Part shown: in pieces, positions 54,652 to 64,000 of the stretch
How the letters are laid out: each line of letters begins with the position of its first letter
How positions within the stretch are numbered: position 1 is the first letter of the stretch
Source: Larix kaempferi
Lineage: Eukaryota; Streptophyta; Pinopsida; Pinales; Pinaceae
DNA length: 64,000 nt
Reading direction: 5' to 3'
Assembly (NCBI GenBank): GCA_027924585.1
Contig: BSBM01000592.1
Location: 4,198,001-4,262,000, forward strand
Made by a program: the position numbers and the translations under genes
The notes under the pieces: model-generated
What the model was told of the DNA's origin: nothing
Databases searched by the model: none
What the model saw: only the letters and a program-made list of their open reading frames with translations

Positions 54652-55523
54652 TTGAAGTTTGTCATGATAAACAATACATATATTGATTCTGACGAAGAGA
54701 CACATACTCTTAGAAGTAGTAAGAGATATAAAATTAATAAGAATCCGAAAGACCCTAAACTCCATATAGATACTGAGATCCCATGCGATCTTGATAGCGG
54801 AGTTGCACAACCAATTACCCCTGAGAATCCGCCGGATGCACAAACCGCGCCACCCTTATTGCAGAACCCACCCGCTACGCATCCCACCCCGCAGAAGAAT
54901 CACCTAGTCCATCTCTCCCGATAGTCCCATTTGTATTTACTGCGCAGATCCCTTTACAACATCCGCGCACTAATTCCGGCGCCCCACCACCTAGTAGCAC
55001 AATGGAAAAAACTAATATGAAACTACCAATATTCAGAGGAACTGGCCTAGAAGACCCTGATCAACATTGGTTCCTTTGTGAAGCCGTAGGGAGTGTAAGA
55101 CAAATCCAGGACGATGCCATGAAGCAAGCACAACTCATCACCACCTTCAGGGATAGAGTGCTACATTGGTTTATGAAATACTCTACCGTACAGCCGAGAA
55201 CCCTCGCAGAAATTAAAGTCGCACTGGTGGTAGAGTTCAAGAAACCTAAGTCTGAGTCTCAATGTATAACTGAGTTGAAGGAAATAAAGCAGAGACCAAC
55301 TGAAACGGTCTGGGAATTTGATCAGAAATTTAAGACCTTACTAGACCAAGTAAGTTTTGTTATGCCACCAGAACAGCATAAAGAATGGTTCACTATTGCG
55401 CTGTTACCCCATATCAGGTTACCATTGATGCAGCAGAAGGTTCTATCCCAGGCAGAGGCCTTGGAAATTGCAATGAAGCTGGAAGCTTCACCGATTGGTG
55501 ATACTAGTTCTGGGATGTCTTAG
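54652..55523 (+). pseudogene. gag: DC4 Gag linker and first capsid domain
   Basis: A Pro-rich linker (ITPENPPDAQTAPPLL) in one frame, then in another the capsid domain from 55002: KLPIFRGTGLEDPDQHWF, ITTFRDRVLHWFMKY, AEIKVALVVEFKKPKSES, TELKEIKQRPTETVWEFD, LLPHIRLPLMQQKVL, ALEIAMKLEASPIGDTS. This is the classical retrotransposon gag pattern (F-x-G, W, then the QRP-T-V-x-x-F motif). It ends at a TAG (55521) where DC1 has Gln. Structural protein of the particle; damaged by a frameshift between linker and capsid. Confidence 0.85.
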
Positions 55524-56254
55524 ATCCAGAACCAGCTGACCACCCTGACACTTGATCTGCAAAGTATGAAAAATGGTAAAGAACAAAGATATGAACCTAG
55601 ACAGGAGGTCTGGTGTACAAGTTGTAAAGGAGAAGGCCATGACTGCGAGCATTTCCCTCTATTCTACAACTATATTAACAATGGTGTGCCTAACCCATTA
55701 AATCAAAATCAGGCCCCATGGTGTGAAATTTGTAGAACCACCGGACATAGACCTGAAGACTGTTACCTCATCCAGAAATATGTGAAAACTCCTAAGAATT
55801 TATACTGAAATTTCTGTAAATCAGTTGGACATGATCAATCCAACTGCCGCACATATGAATTAATGAATGAAAGAAAAACGGATATGGACTCAATGTGAGG
55901 CTCTGGCTTGTACCGCGTATAAGAAGAGACCCAACCGAAACAAGAAAATGCACAATATGACCAAGGAGGATACAAAGGTCGTGGTGGTGGATACCGCGAC
56001 AGAGGAAGAAATGCTGGTCCGGCATAAGGAAGAGGCCGTGGCCAAGTCATTTGTTATAACTGTGTCCAACCCGGGCACATGTCTAGAGATTGTGTTAACC
56101 CATGCACTACGTGCAACTATTGTAAATCGTTTGAACATGTCATTGAAGATTGCCCAGTATTAGAGGTGGAAATGCAGAAGAGAAGACGAACAGAGGCTCC
56201 GAATCCAAACGTCCAGTGGATCGCAGTAGAGAATAGACCAGTGGATGCATTAAT
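55524..56254 (+). pseudogene. gag: DC4 nucleocapsid with five CCHC-type knuckles
   Basis: Same frame as the capsid. Knuckles in order: CTSCKGEGHDCEH, CEICRTTGHRPEDC, a degraded third after a TGA (NFCKSVGHDQSNC; DC1 has CTFCKSVGHDDTNC), a Gly/Arg/Tyr-rich stretch (GGYKGRGGGYRDRGRN), then CYNCVQPGHMSRDC and CNYCKSFEHVIEDC. Interrupted by TGA and TAA codons around 55806-56030. It would bind the genomic RNA. Five knuckles, two spaced groups of three and two, are a family trait (see DC3). Confidence 0.82.
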
Positions 56255-57220
56255 GTGGTCACGTGCAGTGGCGCTGAGACAGGCCATGACAGAGGAGCGG
56301 AAGATTCAACCTCAGGGGAAGCACATACGAAGAAGGATCCCCTTGAAATAGTATGGATAAGGAAATCTCCAGGAAAAGCACCCCCTCTTAACCTACAGAA
56401 GAACAAGGAGATATTCATTGACGTGCAGGATAACTTTAGAGAACCAGCAGATAAGTCATCAAGGATCCCGCTGCGTAGTGAAACACCGCATGTTGAAGAC
56501 ATGCCGGCTCCGTATGACAAAACAAGTACTGCGATAGATGTCTGTACTTCTGTTGTGCAGTTCTTGCGAAGCTGCATGAAGTTACTTAAAAGTGAAAAAG
56601 CCATTGAAGAGCTCCAGAAGCTTATCAGCCAGTATGAACCTCAGATTGCAATAGAGACTCTAGATAACATTGTACATCATATAAGGAAGCACAAAAGAAC
56701 AGGTCGAGAAATGAGGCTTACTGCGCAGATAGGAGATTTTGAAATGGATGAAGTCATCCTTGATCTAGGAATTGAAGTGAATGTATTAACTAAGCAGACA
56801 TGGCAGCAGATGGGTTGCCCAAAGTTTCTTTGGTCACCTATCCAGTTACGAATGGCTAATCAGGATAAGGTCATACCTTTTGGACGCTTAGCTAATGTAG
56901 TAGTTGACATTGACGGAGTACAGAGTCATGCAGACTTCAAGGTTATTGAAATTGTGGATGATAGTCAACCTTTTCCAGCAATATTGGGAATTGATTGGGC
57001 TATGGATAACTTGGCTATCATAAACCTGAAGACAAAGAAGATGATATTTGAAGGGAAGCATCTTAGGGTCATCGCACCATTGGATCCTAAAGATGGTGAT
57101 AGATACAGTGAGCCGATTCAGGAGGAATCCCAAGCTCAAGACTTAGACCGACTATACCAGCTGACTGCGAACAAGGAAGACTACATTAATCATAATGCGG
57201 ATGGTACACTCAGATGGTGA
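56255..57220 (+). pseudogene. pol: DC4 protease region
   Basis: A 321-codon open frame. The N-terminal part (KKDPLEIVWIRKSPGKAPPL, CTSVVQFLRSCMKLLKSEKA) is the Gag-to-protease linker. The protease follows: EMDEVILDLGIEVNVLTKQ with D-L-G active site, FLWSPIQLRMANQDKVIPFG, VDIDGVQSHADFKVIEIV, FPAILGIDWAMDN, MIFEGKHLRVIAPLDPKD. The frame is one base behind that of the knuckles with a 97-base overlap. Because DC3 has the two fused in one frame, I think the shift is damage rather than programmed frameshifting. The TGA at 57218 is followed by more codons of the same frame. Confidence 0.85.
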
Positions 57221-58198
57221 TGTGAAACTTCTTGTATCTCTGACTCGGATACAGGACTGGAGAATTGGAAAAGCTGTATGCATGAAGTATCAGCAAGAAG
57301 ATGTGCGCAGGTTACAAAATCACTGCGATGGATTGGAAAAGAGGTGAGTCCTATTCCCACATATGATGGTTCTGCTAATGTTTATAGTTTCATAAGGGAA
57401 TATACTGCAGCTATACCCGATGAGCATAGAATGCCAGCTTTAGATATAGCATTGCACGATACACCTGCCAGATGGTGGAATGCACATAAGAAAACATTGA
57501 CCACTTGGGATCAATGCAGAACTAAGATGCAGATCCAGTTCGCCGAAAAGGTTACTTTACCCTTTCAAAAGTATAATGGATAGACAGACCCTAGTCAGCA
57601 CATTGAAATTTGTTCAAAGGCATGGGTGGAAAGACCACTTATAGAATGGGTACATTTATTTGTACATACATTGGATGCGGATATCCCAAAAAAATGGTAC
57701 CTAGACCTGGAGTTGCGCAGTGAACTCACTAATTGGGAGATGCTCGCTGCGAACTTACGGAAGGACTTCAGTTTTGAAGACGAGAATCCACTAATCCATG
57801 AAGCATTACAGCTAATCAAGAAGCGCATATTCCAGGACGACTGTCATCATCAAAACATAACATTGCAGGAGTTTTTTGGGACAGAGTGCGTTCCAGCGCA
57901 CCTACAGTCAGAATGGAAGGAACATGAAGAGCACTTGATCGAGTGTTACAACTTAGCTGAAGATACCAATGATACAAATGAAGACGATGAGGACGACCCG
58001 CGCAACATAGATATACCAGAATCAGAAGGTGCGCGTGAGGTAGAAGGACCTCCGTTGGAAATCCCAGATATGACTGGACCATTAAAAATACAAAAAGTGA
58101 ACATTGGCACAGACAAAGAGCCGAAGTTCGCATCAATAGGAGATTATTTGGACGATCAGACTATTGCAGAGATCGCAGATACCTTACATGAGTATTAG
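57221..58198 (+). pseudogene. DC4 second capsid-like domain between protease and RT
   Basis: In the same frame as protease and RT. Residues: HEVSARRCAQVTKSLRWIG, PIPTYDGSANVYSFIREY, LDIALHDTPARWWNAHKK, LTTWDQCRTKMQIQF, a TAG for Gln, TDPSQHIEICSKAWVERP, WVHLFVHTLDADIPKKWYL, LTNWEMLAANLRKDFSFED, then an acidic linker (DDPRNIDIPESEG) and IASIGDY-like sequence. The YDG start, central A-x-W-W, a following T-W and an F-x-F tail are the retrotransposon capsid pattern, distinct in sequence from the first capsid. DC2 and DC3 have it at the same place. I know of no standard plant Gypsy with a capsid here. Confidence 0.78.
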
Positions 58199-59683
58199 GA
58201 ACTATTTCCAACAAAATTTACAGAAATGAAAGGAATTTTGGGAGACCTAGGGGTCATGAAAATACCTTTAAAACCAGGTGCTAAGCCTGTCAAGCAAAGG
58301 CCATACAGATTGAATCCGCACTATAAGGAAGAAGTCCGCGCAGAGCTAGATAAGATGCTAGAAGTAGGAATCATTGAACCAGTTGAAGAATCCAAATGGA
58401 TTAGCCCCATGGTTGTCCAAGACAAGAAAGCAAAAGGCGAGATCAAGATTTGTGTGGATCTCAGAAAGCTGAATGATGCTTCCATGCACGACCCATTTCC
58501 TACTCCATTCACAAACGAAGGGCTTGATAACGTTGGAGGAAATGAGGCATATTCGTTCACTGATGGGTTCTGTGGCTATCATCAGATCAGGATTGATCCT
58601 GCGGATAGGCATAAGATGACATTTTCTACAGAATGGGGGTCATTCCAGTACACCGTCATGCCTTTTGGGCTGAAGAACGCACCTGCCATATTCTCTAGAG
58701 TTGTCGTCGCAGCATTTAAAGATTTTATGCACAAGTTTTTAGAAGCGTATTTTGATGATTGGACTGTAATTGGTCTATTGAAAAATCATTGCGCGAATCT
58801 CCGCATGATGCTCGAGAAGTGTCAACAGCATCAAATATCCTTGAATTTGAAAAAGTGTATTTTCTATGTGCCTTATGGAATTTTACTTGGCCACATTGTC
58901 TGTAAGCAAGGATTGATGGTAGACCCTGTGAAGATTGCAGTTATTGCAAACTTACCAACACCAAATTTAGTCAAGATGTTGCGATCTACATTAGGCCATA
59001 CTGGATATTACAGGAAATTTATAAAGGGTTATGCACAGATAACCGTAGCAATGGAAAAGCTGCTGAAGAAAGATGCACCGTTCATTTGGAACGCAGAATG
59101 CGAACAGGGTTTTGACACATTAAAAGAAAAGATGGTCACTGCGCCGATTCTAGTCTTTCCAGACTGGACGAAGCCATTCCATGTCCATGTTGAAGCATCA
59201 TGTATTGCCCCGAGGATCATGTTAGCTCAGCTAGGAGAGGGTGGTATTGAACACCCTATTGCATTCTCTAGCAGAAAGCTTTCAACAGCAGAGAAGAACT
59301 ATACTACTACTGAGAGGGAAGGCCTTGCGGTGGTATATGCCCTACAGAAATTTAGACACTACTTGTTGGGATCGCACTTCCTTATGTTTACTGACCATTT
59401 TGCGTTGACATATTTGGTCAACAAGCCAATGTTAGGGGGACGCATATGCCGATGGCTATTGCTGTGCCAGGAATATGACTTTGAAATTATTATCAAGCCA
59501 GGTAGACTCAACTTGGGACCTGATCATCTATCAAGGATCGAGTCAGGAGAGGAGCCGACGAATATTGAAGACAGTCTGCCTGATGCGCAGTTATTTAGTA
59601 TACAGGTTGCCGATGATTATTACAAGGACATCATTGACTTCCTAACCACAGGGCTGGCACCTCAGGAATTCTCGTTCCAATAG
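58199..59683 (+). pseudogene. pol: DC4 reverse transcriptase and RNase H
   Basis: Nearly intact: 485 codons open from 58226, preceded in frame by a TAG (58196) where Gln is usual. RT: GAKPVKQRPYRLNPHYKEE, ESKWISPMVVQDKK, IKICVDLRKLNDA, YSFTDGFCGYHQIRID, VMPFGLKNAPAIFSR, LEAYFDDWTVIG with the catalytic Y-F-D-D, ISLNLKKCIFYVPYGILLG. RNase H: FHVHVEASCIAPRIMLAQ, where the first catalytic Asp is Glu, NYTTTEREGLAVVYALQKF, LMFTDHFALTYLVN, QEYDFEIIIKPGRLNLGPD. RT looks catalytically sound; RNase H may not be. Confidence 0.92.
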
Positions 59684-60891
59684 AAAAAACAGTTAGTGGT
59701 GCGCGTCACGGACTTCACTATAATTGCAGGTCAGTTATACAAAATTGGGACGGATGAAGTCCTGCGCAGGTGCGTACTCGATCATGAGAAGCCATTTATT
59801 CTAGCCGACGCACACTCGGCAATCGCGGGAGGTCACTATGCAGGAAGGGCTACTGTGCAGAATATATTGCGCACAGAGCTATAGTGGCCTACGATCCATA
59901 AAGATTCCAAAGAACATTGAAGGAACTGTGATGTCTATCAGAGGACAGGAAAACCATCACACCGAGATGAGATTCCATTGAATCCACAGTTAACACTGCA
60001 GCCATTTGAGAAATGGGCAATAGACTTTGTGGGTCCTATAAACCCAGAGGAAAAAGAACGGGTGCAAGGTATATTATTACTATTATGGATTACCTCACCA
60101 GATGGGCGGAAGCAAAACCAGTTAAAGACTGCAGTGCCAGTCCTGCTGCGCAGTTTGTTTTTGAAGAAATACTCACCAGATTTGGCTGTCCGAAGATTTT
60201 AATGAGTGACCAAGGTACTCACTTTCTAAACAAGACGATTGAGGCGCTTACAGAGGAATTCCACATTTGTCATCAGTGTAGTACTCCATATCATCCACAG
60301 GCGAATGGTACTGTAGAGGCTTTCAATAAAATATTGGAGAACGCACTCACTAAGGTGTGCAATGTAAATAGAGATGATTGGGACCTGCGCGTCTCATCTG
60401 TGCTATGGGCATATAGGACAACATGCAAGAAATTGACAGGACAGACACCCTTTCGGTTGGTTTATGGGTAGGAGGCCATAATGCCTATGGAATATATTGT
60501 CCCTAGTTTGAGAATCGCTGCATTTACAGGGATGGCAGACTGCGAAGCTCTAGAAGAAATATTACTACATTTACTGGGCTTGGAGGAAGATCGCTTCATC
60601 GCAGGCTTCCACCAGCAAGCTCAGAAGGATCGCGAGAAAGCATGGCATGATCGCCATATAAAGAACAAGTGTTTTCAGGTAGGTGATCTAGTCCTCCTGT
60701 ATGATAGCAAATTCATGAAATTTCCTGGTAAATTTAAGATGCATTGGCTTGGCCCATATACTGTGATACATGTTACTAACACTGGTGCAGTGCAGTTAGC
60801 CAATTTAGCTGGTGATACCTTGCCAACTTTGATAAATGGAAGCAGGCTAAAGCTATACCATGATAGCACTGCTTCACAGAACCCTGAATAA
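59684..60891 (+). pseudogene. pol: DC4 integrase
   Basis: Starts in the RT frame after a TAG: CVLDHEKPFILADAHSAIAG and AGRATVQNILRTEL (H-H half of the zinc region), TAG, then NCDVYQRTGKPSHRDE with the first Cys lost to [20 protein letters not shown] holds the first catalytic Asp. A shift near 60060 leads to [32 protein letters not shown] (second Asp), [14 protein letters not shown] (Glu). A TAG at 60469 replaces Gln in VYGQEA. The C-terminus has LLYDSKFMKFPGKFKMHWLG and LINGSRLKLYHDS. The D-D-E triad is complete; four nonsense codons and one shift disable it. Confidence 0.9.
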
Positions 60892-61494
60892 TGAACCAAG
60901 GAAGGAAGTTCTAAGTGTCAAGTACAGTTGAAAGTGGACACTAGAAATGTAAAGGAGTCTGTACATGTATGATAAAAGGAAGAAGGTATGATAAGAAGAA
61001 TGATTTATGCACCGCGCAACACTGTTGAAGCTGCGCGGAAGGGAAAAAAAAAAGGAGAAGAAGAAAAATATATAGAGTGGAAGCCATGTAGTTGGAAATT
61101 TTCGGCACTGCGAAGTAGTCATGCAGGGTTGCAGATGGCTTGTCGTGCAGTTCGGCGCAACACTCAGAGAAAAATAGCCGTTGCATCGCTTTTCAGAAAA
61201 ATAGCCGTTAGATGACTATTGCAGCAACCGCTTCAGCAGTTAAAGAGAAGATAGCCGTTGTGAGCACGCTGACGACAGAAAAGACCGAAGGATCTGCTCA
61301 AATTCACCAACGGACACCACATTAAATGCTTATCTAGCCGTTGAAGGGCGCGGGAGAGGGTCTACTGCGCCTATAAATAACACCATTGGGAGACTCGCGG
61401 GCGTTACCAAGCACTTAGAATTTTCTTGCGATTAACCTCTCTGAGATAGTAGCCATCTGTATTTCGTCTGCCTTAGCCACTACCTCATTTATGA
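60892..61494 (+). promoter_or_regulatory. Candidate internal promoter and leader of the DC4 third ORF
   Basis: Non-coding spacer after pol. It contains TAGCCGTT (AACGGCTA on the other strand) at 61175, 61202, 61252 and 61335, a forward CCAACGG at 61307, then a good TATA box, CTATAAATAA at 61371-61380, and the third-ORF ATG 115 bp downstream at 61495. AACGG is the core of plant MSA elements bound by three-repeat MYB factors. The layout is that of a promoter for a separate transcript of the third ORF; no direct evidence of transcription. Confidence 0.55.
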
Positions 61495-64000
61495 ATGTCC
61501 GAACCTTCCTTTAGAGAAGAAGAACTGACCCTTGAAGAAGCACTAAGGATCTTTCAGCAAGGAGGGATTCAACAGTTAATGAAAACCCCAGTTAAGAAGG
61601 TCACCGTAGAACAAGGTGAAGGATCTCGCAGATCACCAAGAATTAATCCCATGATGCAGGAAAAACCAAATGTTAAGGGAAAAGTTGTAACTGCACCTCG
61701 TTCCAACATCATAAAGTTGGGATCCTCGACACAGAAAGCACTAGTCTTTCAGACAGAACCTTTAAACATGACACCTAAATATATCTCTCCGCGGGCACTG
61801 AATGCCCCTGTGTTTAAATTGCTCAAAAATGTGAGATATGACATCCCGCTGTCGCTTATGTCAAAGCATGTAAACGTTGGTAAGAATCTGCTAGGAAAGA
61901 TAGCAGATTGTAAATGGGAGGATTATGACCTCTTGGGAATGAAGAAAGACGAGCCAGATGTTCCCAAATACCCATATTTTCAACCAAACCAGTATATGTG
62001 CTGGAAAAAGGATGCCAAGGGAACTCTGAACTTGGTAGCTGATAGTTGGTTAGCACATGTCGTTCAGTCGGGGCTACTGAACTTGTTGAGATTGCCACAT
62101 TTTGACCGTTCCCCAGAATTGAATGTCGTGGTTCGCACACTCATGGAGCGAATCCACCAAGGTTATCTATGGCTGGATAGGAACATTGACATTAATATTG
62201 ATTTGATCCACTGCATCACCGGGCTAAGCAAGCACGGTAAGGATCCGAAGCAATTCTTCCAAGGGAAGAGCAAAGAAAAAGAGGCTATTGAGAAGATGAA
62301 GAAAAACCACTCAGTGGTGAAGGCCAAAAGAGGATTCCCGACAGAAGATATAGAGGACCGAGCAATAAGATTCGTAACCCAGTTGCTCGCAGGCAAGATG
62401 CTCAAAACAGCTAGACCTTCAGAGGTGCCTGCGGGCGCAATACTCCTTGGTGCCGCAGCGGCCGAAGGCCATAGCTTCAATTGGTGTCAGTTTCTGCTGA
62501 ATGAGTTCCTTGAAGAACTCAACGACACCCAGGTGAATGGCAGCCAGTTCCATTTCACCTGGCTCATCATCCTCATTTCTTTGTGCGGATGGAAGGAGCC
62601 GCGAGATTATGCGGGCGTCGTTATGGATACCAAGGATCCTAGAGGGTTTAAGTTTGTCAACCTCTGGGAAAACACAAATGCAGAGCACCAGCATGCAACA
62701 GCAGAAGTATTTTACCAATACTATATCCAGCTGCGTGAAGCAATCACGAAGACACCCCATATTACAAAGCAAGTCATGACGAAGTATATCCGCATCATCG
62801 ACTTTGAGGCGGATATGAAATGTATATTCATATTGCCGAAAGCACAAACGAGGAAACTGGAGTGGTTCCCAGGAAAGTACATCATGTATGAGCAGGATAT
62901 TGAGGACCTCATGAAAGATTGGCCAACAGAGTTCCGTGTAGAGGTCATGGACGTAGAGACAGATTCAGCAGAAGATGAGCTGATCCTGCTCTCATGCCCA
63001 ATTATTGAAGAAACAGGGAAGAGAAAAGAAGCTGAGACTTCGGAGAAGCCAAAATAAAGGAAAAAGGTGAAGGCTACAAAGATTCAATCGCAGGAAGTCC
63101 TCAATGATGATGACTATGAGATGATAGCCGAAACAGTCTCAGAGCAGATGAAGGAGCCTATGGTGGCTAAGGAAAAGAAGGACAAGGTCATCCATGATGA
63201 CCTGCACCAGACGAGGCTCGCAATGCAAGGCCTAATGAAGAAAATGGACGATGTCCAGAAAAGCCTTATTGTGCCGAAGGAAGCAGGGGCTGAAATGAGG
63301 TCGGTAGGAACCTCGCAGCAAGGAATCCAATAGCTAGCAATAACACTGCCGTCGAAGACTAGGATTGTCCATGTGGACCCATTGGCTCTTGCATTGCCAA
63401 TGGCAGAGCAAGTGGTCTTGGACACAAAGGGAGTCGAGAGGGTAGAGCTCGACTTAGCCAAAATACCGTTACCAGGATTGCACTTCATCCACACGCAGAT
63501 TGTGGAGGAGATGCATGAAAGGACGGTTGAAGCAATGAAGTTATAGGAAGAACTCACCGTAGCAAACAGACAAATCCAACAGAGGGCAGAAGTACAGCTA
63601 CGCAACGAGCAGGACCGCCGAAAGAATTTGGAGACCACCATATCCAATGTGGTGAAGGACATCAAAGACATAGAAATCTAGGATGATCCTACAGACATAG
63701 TTCTGAGGATCGGAGATAAGGTGAGATCCTTGCAGTCAGAGATGCAGGATAAAGAGATTTATTATGAGGCCAACATTGCCACATTGAAGGATAAGCTGAA
63801 TAAGCAGGCGCCATTAACCGAACAGCAGGCCAGAGAGAAAGCAGTGAGCGTCGCCTCGAAAAGCATCATAAGTGAGATGGCTAGCTTCCAATCTCTCCTG
63901 GATAAGGTTTCACAGGAAATCGCGACCCTTGAAGAGGATCAAGGGTTGCTGCAAGTCAAGACCGCGGTACAAGAAAAACAGACCACGCTGGACAAGTTGA
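61495..64000 (+). pseudogene. DC4 third ORF, large protein with coiled-coil C-terminus
   Basis: At least 835 codons, running off the window. Open for 520 codons from the ATG at 61495, then in the same frame with stops at 63055 (TAA), 63331, 63544 and 63679 (all TAG). N-terminal part is basic with KKVTVEQGEGSRRSPR; the middle has YLWLDRNIDINIDLIHCITG, VPAGAILLGAAAAEGHSFNW and FTWLIILISLCGWKEPRD, resembling the third ORF of the Athila element and of DC2. After a Lys-rich patch (QRKKVKATK-like) comes a long coiled coil (EEMHERTVEAMKL, IGDKVRSLQSEMQDKEIY, SEMASFQSLLDKVSQEIATL). No enzyme motif, signal peptide or clear membrane helix. Function unknown. Confidence 0.82.

Larger units (their letters stand above)
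52210..64000 (+). mobile_element. DC4: dual-capsid Gypsy element, 3' end beyond window
   Basis: At least 11.8 kb from TGTTGGGCCCAGG at 52210. Order: LTR, five-fold primer site, N-terminal domain, capsid, five knuckles, protease, second capsid-like domain, RT, RNase H, integrase, promoter-like spacer, third ORF. Protease through the start of integrase (56255-59884) is one frame with a few TAG codons. It retains many GCGC words that are rare in DC1 and DC2, which points to a younger insertion. It lies inside the RNase H of DC3 in the same orientation. Confidence 0.93.

Noticed and set aside
56255-56351. Programmed -1 frameshift between DC4 nucleocapsid and protease
   Set aside because: DC3 has both in one frame, and no clear slippery heptamer with downstream structure stands out in the overlap.
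57581-60471. Reassigned or read-through TAG codons in DC4
   Set aside because: TAGs are followed by varied codons without the usual leaky context, DC2 and DC3 have different stops, and C-to-T decay explains them.

Overview
The window is a stretch of plant nuclear DNA made almost entirely of nested LTR retrotransposons. I see no host gene, tRNA, rRNA or CRISPR array. The plant assignment rests on Ty1/Copia elements primed by tRNA-iMet, an Athila-type Ty3/Gypsy element primed by tRNA-Asp, plant-style TATA boxes in the LTRs, and nonsense codons that mostly look like C-to-T decay at CAG, CAA and CGA codons. Elements stacked inside elements, with many old degenerate copies, fit a very large TE-rich genome; a gymnosperm or fern-like genome is only a guess.

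Layout, left to right. 1-2825: 5' leader, primer-binding site (PBS) and 5' LTR of Copia A (minus), sitting in the 3' tail of related Copia B (plus, tail and 3' LTR to 3628). Copia B lies in the gag of a Gypsy element I call DC1 (minus, 3629-6698). DC1 in turn splits an older plus-strand Gypsy, G0 (integrase tail 6740-6982, 3' LTR from 8295). From 8679 comes DC2 (minus, 3' LTR to 5' gag at 29562), split by a complete 12.25-kb Athila-type element (plus, 10976-23228, perfect 5-bp target duplication). From 29563 to 34076 lies another decayed minus-strand Gypsy (U), cut by Copia C (minus, 34077-39085). Copia C is cut by DC3 (plus, from 39086). DC3 carries an almost complete Copia D (minus, 41482-47717), a solo LTR (50784-51457) and, in its RNase H, the youngest-looking relative DC4 (plus, 52210 to beyond the window end).

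The most unusual content is the DC family (DC1-DC4). Its plan, best read in DC4, is: LTR of form TGTTGG...CCAACA; a PBS complementary to tRNA-Glu; an N-terminal domain I do not recognise; a capsid-like domain; five CCHC knuckles; a DLG-type protease; a second capsid-like domain; reverse transcriptase; RNase H; integrase; and a long third ORF ending in coiled coils. In DC4 protease, second capsid-like domain, RT and RNase H share one reading frame, and the second capsid-like domain is also between protease and RT in DC2 and DC3, so it is a family trait. In DC4 the PBS is amplified into five 39-bp tandem units, and the third ORF is preceded by its own TATA box and AACGG-type repeats.

No copy looks capable of moving unaided: all carry nonsense codons and most carry frameshifts, deletions or insertions. 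The order of events read from the nesting is G0 (oldest), then DC1 and DC2, then U and Athila, then Copia C, DC3, and last Copia D, the solo-LTR parent and DC4.
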